Positions 17,637-27,100 of a DNA stretch of 64,000 bases are shown here, in pieces. Position 1 is the first letter of the stretch. Every line of letters begins with the position of its first letter. The DNA comes from JBDTSW01 sp963758845 (GTDB lineage Bacteria > Actinomycetota > Thermoleophilia > Solirubrobacterales > 70-9). The DNA is taken from NCBI GenBank assembly GCA_963758845.1, contig CAVWWX010000002.1:806001-870000 (forward strand), in the 5' to 3' direction. Made by a program: the position numbers and the translations under genes. Below the pieces are notes generated by a model. It was given only the letters and a program-made list of their open reading frames with translations. It was not told the origin of the DNA and did no database searches.

Positions 17637-19010
17637 CTAACCCAGCTGTTCCGCGAGCGCCCCCTCGACGTCGGCCGCGACCTCGTCGAGGTCGGCCATG
17701 ACCCGGCGGTCGCCGGCGAGACCGAAGAAGACGCCCCCGTCGTAGCTGACGATCCCGATCGACAGTGCGTGGCCCTGAGGCGAGAGCGGCACGAACGGGT
17801 AGATCGCGCGCACCTGCTTGCCCAGCAGGTAGAACGGGACCTGGGGGCCGGGGACGTTCGAGACGACCAGGTTCCAGTTGAGAGGCCGCGAGATCGCCGC
17901 CGCAAGGACCCGGTTGATCGTGGGCGGAACGAACCCGGTCGCCTCGATCACAAGCGAGGCTGCCCGCGCTTGCTCGGTCTGCTTCAGCCTCGCGGTCGTC
18001 GAGTGGATCGTCTCGAGGCGCGCGACCGGGTCCTCCTCGCCCAGCGGCAGCGGGACCATCAGCGTCGCGATGCGGTTGCCCAGCTCGTGCTCGTCCGGGC
18101 GGCGGATGCTCATCGGCACCAGGCCCACCAGCGTCTCGGGCACCTGCTCGTCCCGGCGGCGGAAAGTCCGCTGCAGGGCGCCGGTCGCCACCGCGAGGAT
18201 CACGTCGTTCACGGTCGCCTCCGTCTCGCCTCGCGCCCGCTTCACGTCGTCGAGCTTCGCCTGGGCGAACCCGATGCGGCGGTCGCGCCCGATCTGGGCG
18301 TTCAGGAACGTTCGCGGTGCGCTGGGCCCGCCCGCCGCGAGGCCCGCGAAGCCCTCGGCGGTCCGCATCACCCGGTTGGCGGTCTCGCGCGGCATCGTCA
18401 GCGCCTCCTGCGCGGTCTTGCGCGCGCGGCGCAGCGGCGTGCGGACTCGCTCCGAGGCGGCTCGCACCAAGAGCAGCTCCGGGCTGGGCTCGTCGGGATC
18501 CCACGGGTCGGCCGCCAGCTCCATCTCGGTCCCGTCCTTGTTGGGGTCCAGCAGGATGGTGCCGACGTCGACCGCGGACACCCCGTCGACGAGGGCGTGA
18601 TGCGTCTTCGAGATCACCGCGTGGCGCTTGCCCTCCAGGCCCTCGATCAGGTAGAGCTGCCACAGCGGCCGGGCGAAGTCCAGCGGCTGCGACATCACCC
18701 GGCCGACCAGCTCGCGAAGCTGCGCATCCGAGCCGGGGGCGGGGAGCGCCACGTGGCGCACGTGCCAACGCAGGTCGAACTCGGCGTCGTCGGCCCAGAC
18801 CGGGTTGGACAGGCCGAGCGGCGTCTTCGTGACTTTCTGGCGGAAGCGCGGCACCAGCGCCAGGCGCTGGCTGACGTGCTCGAGCAGCTCCTCGAACGGC
18901 GGCGGCTTGCCGTCGACCACGATCGTCCCGCCGACGTGCACGTGGATCGGGCCCCGCTCGGCGAGGAGCGAAGACATGTCCGAGGCGGAGAGCCGTTCCA
19001 GCTCGTTCAA
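17637..19010 (-). CDS. Wax ester synthase/diacylglycerol acyltransferase (WS/DGAT)
   Basis: About 457 residues of the bacterial bifunctional acyltransferase family, which uses acyl-CoA to make triacylglycerol or wax esters. The catalytic HHxxxDG motif is KTHHALVDGVSA (His137-Gly143). Other family blocks are ERLSASD at the N-terminus, NPVWADDAEFDLRWHVRH, PLDFARPLWQLYLIEG, ATVNDVILAV, and NLVVSNVPGPQVPFYLLG with PFVPLSPQGHALSIG near the C-terminus. I chose a TTG start (NELERLSASD) because no ATG or GTG occurs close to the domain; the next in-frame Met is too far inside. It probably supports storage lipid formation. Confidence 0.92.
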   Translation of the reverse strand: MNELERLSASDMSSLLAERGPIHVHVGGTIVVDGKPPPFEELLEHVSQRLALVPRFRQKVTKTPLGLSNPVWADDAEFDLRWHVRHVALPAPGSDAQLRELVGRVMSQPLDFARPLWQLYLIEGLEGKRHAVISKTHHALVDGVSAVDVGTILLDPNKDGTEMELAADPWDPDEPSPELLLVRAASERVRTPLRRARKTAQEALTMPRETANRVMRTAEGFAGLAAGGPSAPRTFLNAQIGRDRRIGFAQAKLDDVKRARGETEATVNDVILAVATGALQRTFRRRDEQVPETLVGLVPMSIRRPDEHELGNRIATLMVPLPLGEEDPVARLETIHSTTARLKQTEQARAASLVIEATGFVPPTINRVLAAAISRPLNWNLVVSNVPGPQVPFYLLGKQVRAIYPFVPLSPQGHALSIGIVSYDGGVFFGLAGDRRVMADLDEVAADVEGALAEQLG

Positions 19011-19054
19011 GCCGGTGGCGAGCCTATGCCAATCGGCCGCGGGCCCGAGGACGC

Positions 19055-20374
19055 CTAGGTGCCCAGCGCCTCCGCGGCGGCGCTGCGGCCGGTCCGAACC
19101 GCGCCCTCCATGTAGCCGCAGACCCATTGGTCGGAGCCGCAGACGTAGAACGGCGGCTCGTGGGTGCCGTGGAGCGGGCCGACGGCCATCACGTCGCCGG
19201 GGCGCCAGCCGGTGATGTAGCCCAGGGTCCACGGGTCGACGCCCCAGCGGCGGATGTGGAAGGCGATCGGATCGCTTGCCTCCTCCCCGAACGCGGCGAC
19301 CAGCTCCCCGGTCAGCTCCTCTTCGATCGTGCGGGGCGAGGTGGTGAGGAAGGCGGCCATCCGCTCCGGCGGGACCAGCGTCGACATGATGCCCTCGCGC
19401 TGGGGCCAGGTGCCCCCGATCATCTTCTCCTCCATGTAGGCCTCGCCGCTGAGGCCGTTTCGCTCCCAGAACGAGTTCGGGTAGGAGAAGACGGCCTTGG
19501 CGGCGAGAGCGTGGCGCTGGCGGTCGAGCGAACCGAGCCGCTCGGCCGATACGCCCTCGATCGCGATCCGGCGCAGCGGCCCGACGGGGATCGCGCTGAC
19601 GACGGCGTCGCAGCGCACGCGCTCCCCGGTCGCGGTCTCCACCGCACACCCCGAGCCGGCGACCTCGATGCGCGTGACCGGCGTCGCATAGTGGATCCGG
19701 CCCTCCAGCTCCGCCGCCATTCGCAGCGCCAGCGTCGCCGAGCCCTCCTCGAGGATCCCCGACTCCCAGACCATGTAGTTGTAGAAGCCGTTGGCGCCGG
19801 CGGCGGCCTCCTTTCGCAGGTCCGCCAGCAGCGAGGTGCGCTCCACCGATTCGGCCGAGAGCGAGAGCATCGCGAGCTTGCGGGCGCGGACCGCGCTCGG
19901 CGTCGCGCCGACCGAGCGCATCCAGGCGCCGACCGAGATCCGATCAAGGCGATCGGCCTCCGGGTGCGACCAGGGATCGTCGGGGTCGACCGACGCGGCG
20001 AGCTTCGCGAACTCGGCCTCGGCGGCGTCGTAGCTGGCGCGATCGGCGTCGCTCAGCCATGACAAGCCCTCACCCACCACCCGCTCCTCGCGAAGCAGGT
20101 AGACGTCCTCGCCCCGCGACGGCTCGTTGCCGAACCCCGGGATGACCGTCAGCCCGAGCTCATCGGCCAACCCCCGGTAGGCGGTGTGGAACTCACCGAC
20201 GAGCTCGCCGCCGAGCTGCACCAGCCGCCCGTCCGGCAGCTGGGTCTGCTCGACGCGGCCACCGGGGCGGCCGCGCGCCTCGACTACGACGACGTCCGTC
20301 CCGCCCGCGGCCAGATCCCGCGCCGCCGAGAGGCCGGCGAGCCCGGCTCCGACAACGACCACGTCACAGCGCAT
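19055..20374 (-). CDS. Flavin amine oxidase (monoamine oxidase-like)
   Basis: 439 residues. The FAD dinucleotide fold is at the N-terminus (VVVVGAGLAGLSAARDL, then VVVVEARGRPGGRVEQT with the GGR motif). The substrate region and C-terminal FAD segment end in FYVCGSDQWVCGYMEGAVRTGRSAAAEAL, matching the E...GYMEGAxxSG block of MAO/polyamine oxidases. The usual covalent-FAD cysteine is not evident at the canonical position. The likely reaction is oxidative deamination of an amine, but the substrate is not predictable. It starts MRCDVVVVG. It lies 44 bases upstream of the WS/DGAT gene on the same strand and may be co-transcribed. Confidence 0.88.
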   Translation of the reverse strand: MRCDVVVVGAGLAGLSAARDLAAGGTDVVVVEARGRPGGRVEQTQLPDGRLVQLGGELVGEFHTAYRGLADELGLTVIPGFGNEPSRGEDVYLLREERVVGEGLSWLSDADRASYDAAEAEFAKLAASVDPDDPWSHPEADRLDRISVGAWMRSVGATPSAVRARKLAMLSLSAESVERTSLLADLRKEAAAGANGFYNYMVWESGILEEGSATLALRMAAELEGRIHYATPVTRIEVAGSGCAVETATGERVRCDAVVSAIPVGPLRRIAIEGVSAERLGSLDRQRHALAAKAVFSYPNSFWERNGLSGEAYMEEKMIGGTWPQREGIMSTLVPPERMAAFLTTSPRTIEEELTGELVAAFGEEASDPIAFHIRRWGVDPWTLGYITGWRPGDVMAVGPLHGTHEPPFYVCGSDQWVCGYMEGAVRTGRSAAAEALGT

Positions 20375-20434
20375 TCCCTTGCTCCTCCCTCGACGTCTCA
20401 GCCGAGGGGCGAGCCTATAGCGCTGTGAGTGCGC

Positions 20435-22549
20435 CTAGCGGATGAACAGGATCTCGGAGTACTTGGGCAGCGGCCAGAGGTCGTCGGTCACGACCTTCTC
20501 CAGCTTGTCGGCGACCTCGCGGACCTCCGCCATCGCCGCCAGCTGGCTGTCGCGGGCGAACTCGGCCAGCTCCAGGCCCTCGACGCCGTCCGGGTACTGG
20601 TTGGCGTCGTCGAGCCTGCGGATCGCCTCGACGAACTCCTCGCTCAGCGCCCGCGTGTTCGCCGACAGCTTCTCCATGCCCGCCTCCTCGATCAGCTTCA
20701 GGTGGCGAAGCGCCGCCGGCAGCAGCATCGTGCGGGCGATCCGGGCCGCGGTCTCGGCCTCGATGTTGGCGCGAATCACGTACTGCTCGACCCACACTTC
20801 GAATCGGGACTCGAGCTCGCGCTGCGAGAGCACGCCGTACTCGCCGAAGGCGGCCACCGTCGTGTCGGCCAGCACCTCGGGCAGGGCATCGGGTGTCGTC
20901 TTCAGGTTCTTCAGCCCGCGGCTCTCGGCCTCGGCGTGCCAGGCATCGTCGTAGTTGTCGCCGCCGAACAGGATCCCCTTGTTACGCGAGTAGCTCTCGC
21001 CGACGACCTTCCCCACGTCGGTCCCGCCCTCGACCTTGTCGGCCAGCTCGTCGATCGCCTCGGCGACGATCGTGTTCAGCACCGTGTTCGGGAACGCGAG
21101 CGACATGCTCGACCCCAGGGCACGGAACTCGAACTTGTTGCCGGTGAAGGCAAACGGCGAGGTGCGGTTGCGGTCGCCGCCGTGCATCGGCAGCTCGGGC
21201 AGCACCGGCGAGCCGAGGTCCAGGGTCGTCGAGGCGGTCTTGCCGTCGCCCCCGGTGGCGATCGAGTCGAACGCCTTCTCCAGCTCCGCGCCCAGGAAGA
21301 TCGAGATGATCGCCGGCGGCGCCTCGTTGGCTCCCAGGCGGTGGTCCTGGCCGATGTTGGCGACCGAGGCCCGCAGGAGGCCCTGGTGCTTGTTGACGGC
21401 CTGGATCACGGCGGCGCAGAAGAACATGAAGCTGGCGTTCTCCGCGGGCGTGTCGCCGGGGTCCATCAGGTTGTGCCCGGTGTCGGTGCTCATCGACCAG
21501 TTGTTGTGCTTGCCCGACCCGTTGACGCCGGCGAACGGCTTCTCGTGGAGCAGGCAGATCAGCCCGTACCTGCGGGCGACGTTCTGCATCACCTGCATCG
21601 TCAGCTGCTGGTGATCTGAGCCGACGTTCGAGTTCTCGAACACGGGGGCGATCTCGTACTGGCCGGGGGCGACCTCGTTGTGGCGCGTCTTCACCGGGAT
21701 GCCGAGCTTCGCCATCTCGGTCTCGGCGTCGAGCATGCAGGCGAGGATGCGCTCGGGGATCGACCCGAAGTAGTGGTCGTCGAGCTCGTGGCCCTTGGGC
21801 GGCAGGGCGCCGAACAGGGTGCGGCCGGTGGTCACGAGGTCGGGGCGCTCGTAGTAGTACTGCTCGTCGATCAGGAAGTACTCCTGTTCGGGGCCGACCG
21901 TGGTGAAGACGCGGTCGGACTCGTCGTCGCCCAGCAGGCGCAGGGCGCGGACCGCCGACTTCGAGAGCGCATCCATCGAGCGCAGCAGCGGGATCTTGGC
22001 GTCGAGCGCCTCGCCCGTCCAGGACGCGAACGCCGTCGGGATGCACAGCAGCGCCCCGTTCGGGTTCTCCAGGATGAACGCCGGGCTGGTGGGGTCCCAG
22101 GCCGTGTAGCCGCGGGCCTCGAAGGTGGCGCGAATGCCGCCGGTGGGGAAGGAGGAGGCGTCGGGCTCGCCCTGGATCAGCTCGGAGCCCTTGAACTTGG
22201 CGATCGCCTTGCCGTCGCCCGTGGGGTCGAAGAACGAGTCGTGCTTCTCGGCCGTCAGCCCGGTCAGCGGCTGGAACATGTGGGTGTAGTGGGTGGCGCC
22301 GCGTTCGAGCGCCCACTCCTTCATCGCCTCGGCCACCTCGACGGCCAGCGAGGGATCGAGCGACGCGCCCGTCGCCAGCGTTTCCTGGAGCTTGGTGTAG
22401 GTGTCCTTCGAGAGGCGATCCTTCTGCACCGCCGGGGAGAAGACGTTGACCCCGAAGGGGTAGTCGTCGCGGGTGAAATCGGTCGCTCCCATGGCCGCCC
22501 CGTTGGACGTCCACTGCGCGGCCTGCACGTTCTTCTCACGGATCTTCAT
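20435..22549 (-). CDS. glnN: Glutamine synthetase, type III
   Basis: 704 residues, the length and architecture of GSIII: ATP + glutamate + NH3 to glutamine, a cytoplasmic dodecamer. Characteristic blocks are THYTHMFQPLTG and EKHDSFF near residue 95, TVGPEQEYFLID (metal-binding Glu pair, about 217), EVAPGQYEIAPVFENSNV, AGVNGSGKHNNWSM and the arginine-bearing ANEAPPAIIS. It starts MKIREKNVQAAQW, with AGGAGG eleven bases upstream. Further upstream lies a perfect 26-bp palindrome. GSIII is uncommon in classical actinomycetes, which use GSI, so this gene helps the taxonomic guess. No ammonium transporter or GlnK is adjacent. Confidence 0.96.
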   Translation of the reverse strand: MKIREKNVQAAQWTSNGAAMGATDFTRDDYPFGVNVFSPAVQKDRLSKDTYTKLQETLATGASLDPSLAVEVAEAMKEWALERGATHYTHMFQPLTGLTAEKHDSFFDPTGDGKAIAKFKGSELIQGEPDASSFPTGGIRATFEARGYTAWDPTSPAFILENPNGALLCIPTAFASWTGEALDAKIPLLRSMDALSKSAVRALRLLGDDESDRVFTTVGPEQEYFLIDEQYYYERPDLVTTGRTLFGALPPKGHELDDHYFGSIPERILACMLDAETEMAKLGIPVKTRHNEVAPGQYEIAPVFENSNVGSDHQQLTMQVMQNVARRYGLICLLHEKPFAGVNGSGKHNNWSMSTDTGHNLMDPGDTPAENASFMFFCAAVIQAVNKHQGLLRASVANIGQDHRLGANEAPPAIISIFLGAELEKAFDSIATGGDGKTASTTLDLGSPVLPELPMHGGDRNRTSPFAFTGNKFEFRALGSSMSLAFPNTVLNTIVAEAIDELADKVEGGTDVGKVVGESYSRNKGILFGGDNYDDAWHAEAESRGLKNLKTTPDALPEVLADTTVAAFGEYGVLSQRELESRFEVWVEQYVIRANIEAETAARIARTMLLPAALRHLKLIEEAGMEKLSANTRALSEEFVEAIRRLDDANQYPDGVEGLELAEFARDSQLAAMAEVREVADKLEKVVTDDLWPLPKYSEILFIR

Positions 22550-22572
22550 CTGTCGGTTTGCCTCCTAGCGCG

Positions 22573-22598
22573 CGGCGTGCCCCACGTGGGGCACGCCG
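22573..22598. promoter_or_regulatory. Perfect 26-bp palindrome upstream of glnN
   Basis: A perfect dyad of 13 bases per half with no spacer, centred on CCCACGTGGG between 22585 and 22586. It ends 24 bases before the glnN start and lies between the ribosome-binding site and the probable promoter. It could be a dimeric repressor operator or, in the transcript, a long hairpin controlling translation. It is too far from any upstream stop to be a terminator for a minus-strand gene. Confidence 0.75.
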
Positions 22599-22646
22599 AC
22601 TGAGCCTTCTCCGTCTGCGGTTTCGCGCAGAGTAGACGCGATCCGC

Positions 22647-22676
22647 TTGACATGGGTTATCCAACCGTCGAAAGAT
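22647..22676 (+). promoter_or_regulatory. Candidate sigma-70 promoter for the gene at 22726
   Basis: TTGACA, an 18-base spacer and AAAGAT, located 50 bases before the GTG of the downstream small gene. The -35 box is perfect and the -10 box is weak. Confidence 0.4.
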
Positions 22677-22725
22677 CGGACGTTGGGGTTTATCCGCGCG
22701 GTGGGGGGCGGGGTAGCATCGCCGC

Positions 22726-23172
22726 GTGGGTCTTTTCGACTACTTCCGGCGCCGTCGCGAGCGCGAGAGCGCGGTCGCCGGACTCGAGTTGACGGCCGAG
22801 CCATCGAGGTCGGCAGCCCCGCTGACGCCCAGCGAGCCCGCGGCCGGAACGGAGGGCACGGAGGCGCTCGAAACCGCCGGCATCGACCTCGGCCAGCTCG
22901 GCCAGCTCGGCCGGATGATCGCTCAGTCCGCGCGCGAGGGGACGGTCCAGGTCCACGTCGGCGAGCCGCAGGAGCTCGACCTGTCCGGCGGCGGGAACCT
23001 GCGAGAGGAGATCCTCGCGATCATGGACCGCCACGGGATCGACGCCGCGGCCGACCTCGACAGCCAGATCGACGCTACCCGGCTGCCCGCGATGCAGCAG
23101 GAGATCCTCGAGGCGGTCGCGCGCCAGGGAGTCGACCTCGGCGCCTACTTCGGGGGCGAGCCCGGCCGCTAG
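22726..23172 (+). CDS. Small protein of unknown function
   Basis: 148 residues, no recognised domain. It starts at a GTG (MGLFDYFRRRRERESA), a basic amphipathic N-terminus that could bind a membrane or nucleic acid. Then comes a low-complexity Ala/Pro/Thr/Glu linker (about 25-50), and a folded-looking C-terminal part with LGQLGQLGRMIAQSAREGTV, a strand region VQVHVGEPQELDL, and helical segments (REEILAIMDRHGIDAAADLD, MQQEILEAVARQGVDLGAYF). The two C-terminal helices share the pattern xEILxxxxRxGxD, suggesting a duplicated motif. It is monocistronic, with its own candidate promoter and tRNA-Arg downstream. Confidence 0.65.
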   Translation: MGLFDYFRRRRERESAVAGLELTAEPSRSAAPLTPSEPAAGTEGTEALETAGIDLGQLGQLGRMIAQSAREGTVQVHVGEPQELDLSGGGNLREEILAIMDRHGIDAAADLDSQIDATRLPAMQQEILEAVARQGVDLGAYFGGEPGR

Positions 23173-23224
23173 CGGCCTCGGCCCGTCGCGCCTACAATCA
23201 CCCGCCGGGCAACGAGCCCGACCC

Positions 23225-23298
23225 GCGCCCGTAGCTCAGTTGGATAGAGCGTCGGTCTACGAAACCGAAGGTCACTGGTTCGAGTCCAGTCGGGCGCG
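23225..23298 (+). tRNA. tRNA-Arg (anticodon ACG)
   Basis: 74 bases. Acceptor stem GCGCCCG/CGGGCGC plus G discriminator. D-loop AGTTGGATA. Anticodon stem TCGGT/ACCGA with loop CTACGAA (anticodon ACG). T-loop GTTCGAGTCC. ACG is the tadA-edited arginine isoacceptor. Confidence 0.97.
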
Positions 23299-23430
23299 CT
23301 GGCCTTGAGGCCTGAATGCCGCTTGCAGTGTCGGTCTCTGGGCGATCCGCTCCGATCGGCCCGAGTTCGGCGCGTCAGCCGATCGCGCGCTCCCGCCTAG
23401 AGAGACCATCGCACGCTTCCTGGCATCGGG

Positions 23431-23459
23431 TTAACGACCTCGCATCGATCGTGCATACC
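23431..23459 (+). promoter_or_regulatory. Candidate promoter for the gene at 23562
   Basis: TTAACG, 17 bases and CATACC, followed by a second CCGTATACC copy. It is the most promoter-like stretch in the 263-base gap between tRNA-Arg and the small exported protein. The remainder of that gap shows no coding signal. Confidence 0.3.
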
Positions 23460-23561
23460 GTCCGTATACCGCCCCGTTGGAGCCTCCGCGCTGATGACCG
23501 GCAGCGAGCCTCATCCCACGGGGAGACCAGGTTCGAGGCCACGAGGTAAAGGAGGCCCACC

Positions 23562-23981
23562 ATGAGGGCACACACCATCATTGCGCTTGGAATCTGCGCA
23601 CTGGCGATCCCGGCCACCGCGAACGCGGGGTTCGAGAGTCCCGACTACTCGTCCGTCAACGCGATCAGCGGTGACTCGGGGGAGTCGAGTCAGGCCGCTG
23701 GGGGCTCTGACTACCAATCCGTCAACTCGATCGCCCCGCCGGCGAGCGAGCCCAGCGGCTCGCAGGGCGTGAGCTCGGGCTACTCGTCGCTCAACGCGAT
23801 CAGCGGCGGGCCGACCAACACGCCGACCCTCGTGTCTGGCTCGACGGACTCAGGCGACGGATTCGACTGGGGCAGTGCCCTGGTGGGGGCCGGGGCCGCG
23901 CTGGCTCTGGCCGCGCTCGGCGCCGCTGCGCTGCTGACGGTCCGCCGGCGCACCGTCACGCCGTCCGCCGCAACGGGCTGA
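23562..23981 (+). CDS. Exported protein with three Y-S-[VL]-N-[AS]-I repeats and C-terminal membrane segment
   Basis: 139 residues with a strong ribosome site (AAAGGAGG). Residues 1-22 are a signal peptide (cleavage near ANA-GF). Three short repeats follow: DYSSVNAI (28-35), DYQSVNSI (50-57) and GYSSLNAI (73-80), spaced about 22 residues apart and joined by Ser/Gly/Pro-rich linkers. A C-terminal hydrophobic helix (about 105-126) is followed by RRR. Signal peptide, short repeats, helix and basic tail resemble a sorting-signal layout, but no sortase or PEP-CTERM motif is seen. I do not recognise a named family. A terminator follows. Confidence 0.75.
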   Translation: MRAHTIIALGICALAIPATANAGFESPDYSSVNAISGDSGESSQAAGGSDYQSVNSIAPPASEPSGSQGVSSGYSSLNAISGGPTNTPTLVSGSTDSGDGFDWGSALVGAGAALALAALGAAALLTVRRRTVTPSAATG

Positions 23982-24008
23982 GGGCGATCCCGAACGCCAA
24001 GCATCAGG

Positions 24009-24056
24009 ACGATGGGCGCGGAGGCATGAGCGACGCTCGGGCTCCGCGCCCATCGT
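24009..24056 (+). terminator. Intrinsic terminator
   Basis: A 15-bp perfect stem (24009-24023 with 24042-24056) follows the small exported protein. Its 18-base loop itself contains a GAGC/GCTC mini-hairpin. A short T-rich tract (TGTTCTTCC) follows. Confidence 0.7.
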
Positions 24057-24155
24057 GTTCTTCCGATCGGAGCGCAGCATGAGAAGTAGCCCTCCTCCCC
24101 GGGCGGGCTTGACTCGCCAGGAGCCCGCGGGTACGTTCGGCCCAGCAGGTTCGCC

Positions 24156-27100
24156 ATGAACTTGGAAGTGCGCCTTCTTGGGTCCGTCGAGGCGCTCGTC
24201 GACGGCCAAACGCTCTCCCTCGGGGGAAGCAAGCAGCGCAGCGTCGTCGCCATGCTCGCGCTGCATGCAAACGCGACGCTGAGCGGCGACGAGCTGATCG
24301 ATGGCCTCTGGGGGGAGGACCCCCCGCCAAGTGCCGCCAAGAACCTCCAGCTGTACGTCTCCAGGTTGCGCAAGACGCTCGCCGACGGCGACACGGGGGC
24401 GGAGATCATCACCCGCGGACGCGGCTATGAGCTCCGTCTGCCCGGGGCATCGGTCGACGCCTTGCGCTTCGAGCGGCTGGTCCAGGATGCTTCCCGGGAG
24501 TCGCCGAGCGCCGCCGGGGCGAATGGCTCGGCGAGGGCCGCGCTCCAGCTCTGGCGCGGCGCCCCGCTTGCTGACGTCGCCTCCGAGCCGTTTGCCGCAC
24601 CCGAGATCGGCAGGCTCGAGGAGCTTCACCTTCGCGCACTCGAGCTTGCAATCGACGCCGAGCTCGCCGCCGGGCGCCACGACGAGGTGACAGCCCAACT
24701 CGAGGAGCTGATCGCCGAGGAGCCACTGCGCGAGCGCCTGCATGCCCAGCGCATGCTCGCCCTCTACCGTGCCGGCCGTCAGGCGGACGCGCTGGAGGCA
24801 TATCGCGAAGCGCGCGCGACCCTGATCGAGCAGATCGGGATCGAGCCCGGGCCGGAGCTCCAAAGTCTGCAGGCGGCCGTCCTCGCCCAGGACCCGAGCC
24901 TCGATGCCCCGCCGTCGATCATGGAGCTGCCGGTGCAGCTCGAGGGCGGCTCGCCGCTCCTCGCCGGGCGCGAGCGAGAGCTCCGCTGGCTGCGCAAGCG
25001 CTGGGAAGAGGCAGGCGGAGGCGGTGTCGTCTGTGGTCTCGTCTGGGGGCCTGCCGGGATCGGCAAGACGCGACTCGTGGCCGAGCTCGCGCGTGAGCTC
25101 CAGCGCGAGGGCGCTGCGGTCTTCTACGCCGGCCGGGGCCAGGTCTCGGAGGCCGCGCTGGCGACCGTCGCCGAGGCAGGGAAGGGCCAGCGACCGACGC
25201 TGCTCGTGGTCGACTCCGCCGACGACGCGCCGCCGGCGGTGCTCGAGGCCGCCGCCAGGCTCGCGCGCGAGCCCGCGCGCGGGCCGCTCTTGATCTGCGT
25301 CCTGCATCACGATGAGCAGGGCCCGCCCGCCTTCGCGTCCCTGCTCGAACGCGGTGCCGCTCAGCGCCTCCGCCTCGATCCGCTCGGCGAGGCGGCGACG
25401 GCGGAGATCGCCGCCCTGTACAGCGCGGCGGAGGACGCCGCGATGCCTCTGAGCACCCTCGTCGTAGAGAGCGAGGGGGTGCCCCTTCGCATTCACCGCG
25501 CGGCCGGGGAGTGGGCTCGGACCGAGGCCGCCGCGCGGCTCGCCGCAACCACGGAACGGGCGGCGGGTGATCGGACCGGGCTCCGCGCGACCCAGGCCGC
25601 GGTCGCGGGCGGCGTCGTCGATCTTCAGGCCGCTGGCGAGCGCGCCCGGCTCTACGCGGTCTCGGAGCCGCCCGATCCGTCCGAGCCCGAGATCTGCCCG
25701 TTCCGCGGTCTCGCACCATTCGACGCCGCCCACGCCGAGTACTTCTTCGGCCGCGAACGGCTTACCGCCGAGCTCGTCGCCCGGCTCGTGGGCTCCAGCC
25801 TCCTCGCAGTCATCGGCCCCTCTGGGAGCGGCAAGTCCTCGGCGGTGCGCGCCGGGCTCCTGCCGGCGCTCGCCGCCGGCGTCGTCCCCGGCGCCGAGCG
25901 CTGGCGGCAGGCGGTCATGCGGCCGGGCGAACGCCCCTTCGCCGAGCTCTCTCGCACCCTCCAGCAGGCGGTGCCGGAAACGGGGGCACAGGACGCCGCC
26001 CCGTGGATCGCCGACGCGCTCGAGCGCCTGCCCGACGGCGAGCGGCTGCTGCTCGTCGTGGACCAGTTCGAGGAGGCCTTCGCCGCCTGCCGCGACGAGG
26101 CCGACCGCGTGGCGTTCCTCGACGCCCTGGTCGAGGGCGCGGCGGACCCGGACGAGCGCCTCGTCGTGGTGCTCGCGCTCCGCGCCGACTTCTACGGTCG
26201 CTGCGCCGAGCACGCGGAGCTCTCGACGCTGGTGAGCGCCAACCAGGTCTTGGTCGGGCCGATGCGCCGCGACGAGCTGCGGCGGGCGATCGAGCTGCCC
26301 GCGCGGCGGGCGGGGCTGCGAGTCGAGCCGCGACTCACCAAGGCGCTTGTCGGCGACGTCGCCGGAGAGCCCGGCGGCCTGCCGCTCCTCTCCGCCGCTC
26401 TGCTGGAGCTTTGGCAGCGGCGTGAAGGCCGCACCCTTCGCCACCGTGCGTACGACCGCAGCGGCGGTGTCGACGGGGCCGTTGCGCGCCTGGCCGAGGG
26501 TGCCTACGAGCGCCTGAGCGGCGACGAGCGGCAGCGGGCGCGCCCGCTGCTGCTGCGGCTCGCCGGCGACGACGACGATGCGGCGGCATTCGTCCGCCGC
26601 CGCGTCCCGCTCGATGAGCTCGAGCTCGAGCGCGACGAGGACGGCGAGCGAGCACTCGCCGTGTTCACCGAGAGCCGCCTCTTGACCGTCGATGAGGGTG
26701 CGGTCGAGGTCGCCCACGAGGCCCTCCTCAGCGAGTGGCCGCGGCTGCGATCGTGGCTCGAGGAGGATGCCGAGGGCCGACGCCTCCATCTTCATTTGAT
26801 CGGCGCCGCCCGCGAGTGGCGCGACTCCGGGCGCGATCCCGCCGAGCTTTACCGCGGTGCCCGGCTCGCCGCGGCGCTCGACTGGGGTGCCGAGCACGAG
26901 CCGGAGCTGAACGAGCTCGAACGCGAGTTCCTCGACGAGAGCCGCGCGGCCAGCGCGCGCGAGGCCGAGCGCCAACGCCGCGCGAATCAGCGCCTGCGCG
27001 CGCTGCTCGCCGGCGTCGGCATCCTGCTCGCGGGCGCGGTCGTCGCAGGCGTGATCGCGATCTCCGAGCGCCAGGGCGCGCAGGAGGCCGCCACAGTTGC

